The notes under the pieces are model-generated. The model saw nothing but the letters and a program-made list of their open reading frames with translations, was not told the DNA's origin and ran no database searches. A stretch of 64,000 nucleotides of DNA from CBDFHC01 sp965247585. Lineage in GTDB: Bacteria; Chloroflexota; Dehalococcoidia; Lucifugimonadales; GCA-2712585. The translations under genes were made by a program, and so were the position numbers. Location of the stretch: the NCBI GenBank assembly GCA_965247585.1, contig CBDFHC010000005.1:372001-436000 (forward strand), read 5' to 3'. The first letter of the stretch is position 1. Every line of letters starts with the position of its first letter. Shown here one piece after another: positions 60,439-64,000 of the stretch.

Positions 60439-62217
60439 TTGACCGCCGTAGACGATATTAAAGCCCGCATTGACATTGTGGACCTGGTGTCTCAGCACGC
60501 CAACCTCAGGCAAGCGGGGGCGAACTTCAACACCCTCTGTCCCTTCCACTCGGAGAAAACGCCGTCATTCTACGTGTTCCCCAACCGCCAGTCGTGGCGC
60601 TGCTTCGGCGCCTGCGCCACCGGGGGGGACGTTTTCTCGTTCCTTATGCGGATGGAGAACTTGGACTTCAAGGAGGCGTTGACCCGGCTGGCCTCTCAGG
60701 CGGGCATAGAGCTGCCATCACGCCGCACCGAGGCGCGGGACACCTCGGCGTACCAGGCCAACGAGGCGGCGGCCCGCTTTTTCAGCCAGTTGCTGGCTTC
60801 CTCCCAGGGTAAGGCGGCCCGGGACTACATTTCGGAGCGGGGCATCACCGCAGAGACGGTGGAGCGGTTTCGGTTGGGGCTGAGCCCCCCTGACGGGCAA
60901 TCTCTGCGCCGCAACCTGCTATCGCTGGGGTTCCGCGAGGAGCAGCTTATCCTGGCCGGGGTGCTGGCGCAGGCCAGGGAGGGCGGCTATCAGGACCTGT
61001 TCCGGCGCCGCCTTATGTTCCCCATCTGGGACGCCCAAGGCCGCATGGCGGGTTTCGGCGGCAGGGCACTGGATGATTCCAACCCCAAGTATCTGAACTC
61101 CCGCCAGGGACCCACCTTTAACAAGGGGCGCACCCTGTACGCGTTTCACCTGGCCCGAGAGGCGATTCCGCAGCACGGGGCCGTGGTGGTAGAAGGGTAT
61201 ATGGACGCCCTGGTGGCCCACCAGGCGGGTTTCAGCAATGTGGTAGCTTCCATGGGCACTTCCCTGACGCAGTTTCAGGCGGACATGCTCAAGGGCCTCT
61301 CTCAGGACGTGGTGCTGGCGCTGGACCCGGACGCCGCCGGGCAGCAAGCCACTCTGCGCAGCCTGGAAACGTCTTGGGAGGCCATTCACGGCGCCGTTGT
61401 AGGCCAGTCCAAACGCGGCGCCGTGTTTCAAAGGCCCGCCACCCCGGACCTGAAGGTGGCAACGCTGCCTGAAGGGAAGGACCCCGACGAGGTGATCCTT
61501 GAAGACTCGGCGGAATGGGAGCGATTGATCAGAGACGCGACGCCTTTCATTCAATTCTACTTCCGCGCCATGTCCGCTCAACACGAGCTTTCCACGCCTC
61601 AGGGGAAAGCTGAGGTGGCGGAGAGCCTTTCCAAGCTGGTGTTCCAGATTGATGATCCATTTGAGCAGGACAAGCGCTTCAAAGATCTGGCCCAGATGTT
61701 GGGCGTCACCGAGGCTACGCTGGAAGCCAGCCTGTCCAGGCAGCGCATATCCAAGGGCCGACAGCCGCCGCGAAGAGACCGGCAAGCGTCCGCCAGCCCC
61801 TTCCAACGGCTGGAGCGGGACCCGTTAGAGGAGCACTGCCTGGCGCTGCTGCTCCAGGACCCCGGTCTGGAGCGGTTGGCAACGCATCTTCGCTCCGAGC
61901 ATTTTCAGCGGGCGGAGAACCGGGAGGTGTTTACAAACTGGAGCAAAGGGAACAGAATAGAAGAGCTGGACGAAGAAATCAGCGTCCAGTTTATGTATTT
62001 GTCTCAGAAAGCCCTCCCTCCCTCCGATTTCAAACAGAAAGAATCGGTAATCGTAGACTGCATTCGACGTCTGGAAGAGCGGCGGTTGAGGCAGCTCAAG
62101 GCGGAGGAGAGTCTTCGCCTGGCGGAGATGGCGCCGGAAGAGATTTTCCAGCACCAGAGCGAGATATTAGAGATCAACGACGGCATGGAAGCCCTCTTCA
62201 AGTCGCGGAGTGTATAA
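60439..62217 (+). CDS. dnaG: DNA primase
   Basis: 592 residues; start TTG at 60439. N-terminal CHC2 zinc ribbon (LCPFHSEKTPSFYVFPNRQS, then CFGACATGGDVFSFLM), the RNA-polymerase core with FRRRLMFPIWDAQGRMAGFG and the Toprim domain (VVVEGYMDALVAHQAGFSNV, ALDPDAAGQQA). The C-terminal DnaB-interaction region begins near 455 (PLEEHCLALLLQDPGLERLA). It makes RNA primers at the replication fork. rpoD follows after 4 bp. Confidence 0.95.
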   Translation: MTAVDDIKARIDIVDLVSQHANLRQAGANFNTLCPFHSEKTPSFYVFPNRQSWRCFGACATGGDVFSFLMRMENLDFKEALTRLASQAGIELPSRRTEARDTSAYQANEAAARFFSQLLASSQGKAARDYISERGITAETVERFRLGLSPPDGQSLRRNLLSLGFREEQLILAGVLAQAREGGYQDLFRRRLMFPIWDAQGRMAGFGGRALDDSNPKYLNSRQGPTFNKGRTLYAFHLAREAIPQHGAVVVEGYMDALVAHQAGFSNVVASMGTSLTQFQADMLKGLSQDVVLALDPDAAGQQATLRSLETSWEAIHGAVVGQSKRGAVFQRPATPDLKVATLPEGKDPDEVILEDSAEWERLIRDATPFIQFYFRAMSAQHELSTPQGKAEVAESLSKLVFQIDDPFEQDKRFKDLAQMLGVTEATLEASLSRQRISKGRQPPRRDRQASASPFQRLERDPLEEHCLALLLQDPGLERLATHLRSEHFQRAENREVFTNWSKGNRIEELDEEISVQFMYLSQKALPPSDFKQKESVIVDCIRRLEERRLRQLKAEESLRLAEMAPEEIFQHQSEILEINDGMEALFKSRSV

Positions 62218-62221
62218 ATAG

Positions 62222-63796
62222 ATGGTAAGCACAAGAAAAACGCACGGATCTTCACGGGAAGACGAAGAGTACCTAGAGTCCATAGGCGCCGAGAACACGG
62301 GCGACGGCCAGGAACGTGGCGGCAACACGGTGTTGACCCAGGGCGGGGCCCCGGTGGTGCCCGCGTTTACCCCTGAGAAGGCCGCAGTCGACCGCGAAAA
62401 CGGCGACGAGCAGTGGGCGGCAGGCGGCACCGCCGTGCAGGTTGCCCCCCGTCCGGTGGCGGAGGAGGAGGAGAACGCCGAGGAGGAGCCCGAGTGGGAA
62501 CCGGAAATGGAGGGGGCGGAGGTACTGGACGACCCGGTACGTATGTACCTGCGCGAGATTGGCCGGGTCAACCTTCTCACCTCCAAGGACGAACGGGTGC
62601 TGGCCCGCAAGATGGAGGGCGGCAAGAGGCTTAACCTGCTGGAGGCGGAGGTCCGCGGCGATACGGGGCGGCCAGTTCCGGCCTGGGAGGTGTGCCTTAC
62701 CATCCTGCACCGGTTGGTGAAGACGCAGCCGATGATGTCTGCGCTGGCGAACCGGCTGGGTCTGCCCACTGTCATGATGCTGTCGGAAATCACGGGCGAC
62801 CCGAAGCTGCAGGCCGCCATTGACGTGCTTTTGGACGCGGGGTTGATGGACGGGCTGGCGCTGGACCTCAATCTGCCACGCGATGAGTCGGTCAAGAATG
62901 TCATTGGGCTGTCGCTGGAAAGCTGGGTCCTCCCCACCCAGATCGTAGACATTTTGGGAGACTGCACCCTGGCGCAGCTTGGCAAGATGCTGGAGAGTGG
63001 GGAATGCAGGGCCAAGCTGCCGCCCATGGAGTACATCTACGTCGCCTACTTCGGCCGGATCAGAGCCGAGGCGGCGCGGTCCCAGCAGCACCTGACGGAG
63101 GCCAACCTCCGGTTGGTGGTTAGCGTGGCCAAGAAGTACATTGGCCGAGGAATGTCCCTGCTGGACCTGATCCAGGAGGGCAACATTGGGCTCATCCGCG
63201 CGGTGGAGAAGTTTGATTACCGCAAGGGTTACAAGTTCAGCACCTACGCCACCTGGTGGATTCGGCAGGCCATAACCAGGGCCATAGCCGATCAGGCGCG
63301 CACCATCCGAATACCGGTCCACATGGTGGAGACGATCAACAAGCTGATGCGCCACCACCGCCGCTTGCTGCAAGACTTCGGCCGGGAGCCCACACCCACG
63401 GAGATCGGCGAGATCATGGAGCTCACCCCCGAGCGGGTGGAGGAGATCATCAAGATCTCCCAAGAGCCCGTCTCCCTGCAGACCCCCATTGGGGAAGAGG
63501 AAGACAGCCACCTGGGGGACTTCATTGAGGACCAGAGCGCCCCGGCCCCCTCCGAGGCAGCGTCCTTCCAGCTCCTCAAGGAGCAGATTGACGATGTGCT
63601 GCACACCCTGACGGACCGGGAGCGGCGGGTGCTGCAGCTACGGTTCGGGCTGGAGGACGGCAGAAGCCGCACGCTGGAAGAGGTGGGACGGGAGTTTGGC
63701 GTCACCCGGGAGCGGATCCGCCAGATTGAGGCCAAGGCACTGCGGAAGCTGCGCCATCCCACCCGTTCAAGGCGGTTGAAGGACTTCCTGGACTAG
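62222..63796 (+). CDS. rpoD: Primary RNA polymerase sigma factor
   Basis: 524 residues. An acidic, low-complexity N-terminus of about 95 residues (EEEENAEEEPEWEPEMEG). Region 1.2 is DDPVRMYLREIGRVNLLTSK, a non-conserved insert follows (about 140-275), regions 2.1-2.4 are NLRLVVSVAKKYIGRGMSLL, DLIQEGNIGLIRAVEKFDYR and FSTYATWWIRQAITRAIADQ, region 3 holds RIPVHMVETINKL, and region 4.2 is LEEVGREFGVTRERIRQIEA. This layout marks the housekeeping sigma-70, which fits the TTGACA/TATAAT-like promoters seen here. Confidence 0.95.
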   Translation: MVSTRKTHGSSREDEEYLESIGAENTGDGQERGGNTVLTQGGAPVVPAFTPEKAAVDRENGDEQWAAGGTAVQVAPRPVAEEEENAEEEPEWEPEMEGAEVLDDPVRMYLREIGRVNLLTSKDERVLARKMEGGKRLNLLEAEVRGDTGRPVPAWEVCLTILHRLVKTQPMMSALANRLGLPTVMMLSEITGDPKLQAAIDVLLDAGLMDGLALDLNLPRDESVKNVIGLSLESWVLPTQIVDILGDCTLAQLGKMLESGECRAKLPPMEYIYVAYFGRIRAEAARSQQHLTEANLRLVVSVAKKYIGRGMSLLDLIQEGNIGLIRAVEKFDYRKGYKFSTYATWWIRQAITRAIADQARTIRIPVHMVETINKLMRHHRRLLQDFGREPTPTEIGEIMELTPERVEEIIKISQEPVSLQTPIGEEEDSHLGDFIEDQSAPAPSEAASFQLLKEQIDDVLHTLTDRERRVLQLRFGLEDGRSRTLEEVGREFGVTRERIRQIEAKALRKLRHPTRSRRLKDFLD

Positions 63797-64000
63797 GTCT
63801 AGCCAGGGCAAAGGGTCTGAAGCCGGGGTAACGACGCTTGGCGAAAGGTGTAACCACTACAAAGGGCTGAACCTCTACGCAGGTGGGGCCTAAGGCCACC
63901 ATAGGAGTGGCAATTCTAAAGCTTAATCAGCCAAGGCGGTGGGTACCAACATTCGAACGGACCGCAAATCACAGGTTGGTGGTTCCCACCCACCCGCCCC
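63797..64000. other. Intergenic sequence after rpoD
   Basis: Contains a hairpin, GGTGGGGCC-TAA-GGCCACC (about 63881-63899), without a T-run, and copy C of the dispersed repeat. No gene seen before the window ends. Confidence 0.5.
63966..63992 (+). repeat. Dispersed intergenic repeat, copy C (core, cut by window end)
   Basis: AAATCACAGGTTGGTGG followed by TTCCCACCCA matches the cores of copies A and B, the latter with only one difference across the 26 bp it shares. The window ends 8 bp later, so whether the GAGGGACACCCTC hairpin follows cannot be seen. Confidence 0.7.

Noticed and set aside
63881..63899. Hairpin after rpoD as a terminator
   Set aside because: The stem GGTGGGGCC-TAA-GGCCACC is not followed by a T-run and contains a mismatch; it is left as an unassigned structure.

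Overview
The window is about 60% GC and carries housekeeping genes with bacterial sigma-70 signals (TTGACA-N17-TAAGAT ahead of lysA), a 2-oxoacid:ferredoxin oxidoreductase, a corrinoid protein with its RACo-type activator, a complete Mrp antiporter operon, and many amidohydrolase, amidase, formamidase and deacetylase-like genes. This mix fits Chloroflexota of the Dehalococcoidia/SAR202 type. That placement is inferred from gene content; no rRNA is present to confirm it.

Layout. 1-6.9 kb: tail of a PfkB sugar kinase, then corrinoid protein, small Cys-rich protein, RACo-like activator, 2-hydroxyacid dehydrogenase and two tandem deacetylase-like proteins, with a heptose-bisphosphate phosphatase on the other strand. 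7-18 kb is a decayed accessory region: an acyl-CoA desaturase with a nonsense codon, fragments of IS1182-, IS3- and ISL3-type transposases and of a serine recombinase, an IS630 copy, unknown HTH proteins, an excisionase-like gene, and a tyrosine integrase with two nonsense codons next to tRNA-Thr(CGT), its likely attachment site. 18-28 kb: an orphan response regulator, a strongly palindromic divergent spacer, a degenerate Hsp70-like protein, an amidohydrolase, a broken HicA next to HicB, dnaN, an AIR-synthase-like protein, a frameshifted drug exporter and a threonine dehydratase-like enzyme. 28.7-34.3 kb: por operon (B, A, GD fusion) with its GntR regulator, then two small two-gene modules that look like toxin-antitoxin or HEPN-type pairs. 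34.4-40.1 kb: mnhABCDEFG. 40.6-45.3 kb: formamidase, then a TPR lipoprotein gene split in three by two IS630 copies. 45.5-63.8 kb: amidase, M16 peptidase, MBL hydrolase, lysA, holB, a PP2C pair, a small sugar/polysaccharide group, HNH nuclease, CvpA, PAP2, cmk-plsC-small protein, and dnaG-rpoD.

Most striking observations. (a) Removing the two IS630 copies, keeping one TA each, restores one uninterrupted 347-codon TPR lipoprotein. (b) One IS630 copy carries an exact inversion of the loop of an internal hairpin, which creates a stop in its transposase. (c) A non-coding repeat (GGTTGGTGGTTCCCACCC core plus GAGGGACACCCTC hairpin) occurs in two divergent intergenic spacers, and its core recurs after rpoD. 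(d) A corrinoid/RACo pair encloses an unrecognised four-cysteine protein with no methyltransferase in view. (e) An Hsp70-like protein has lost its recognisable ATP motifs. No CRISPR array, rRNA or defence island was seen.
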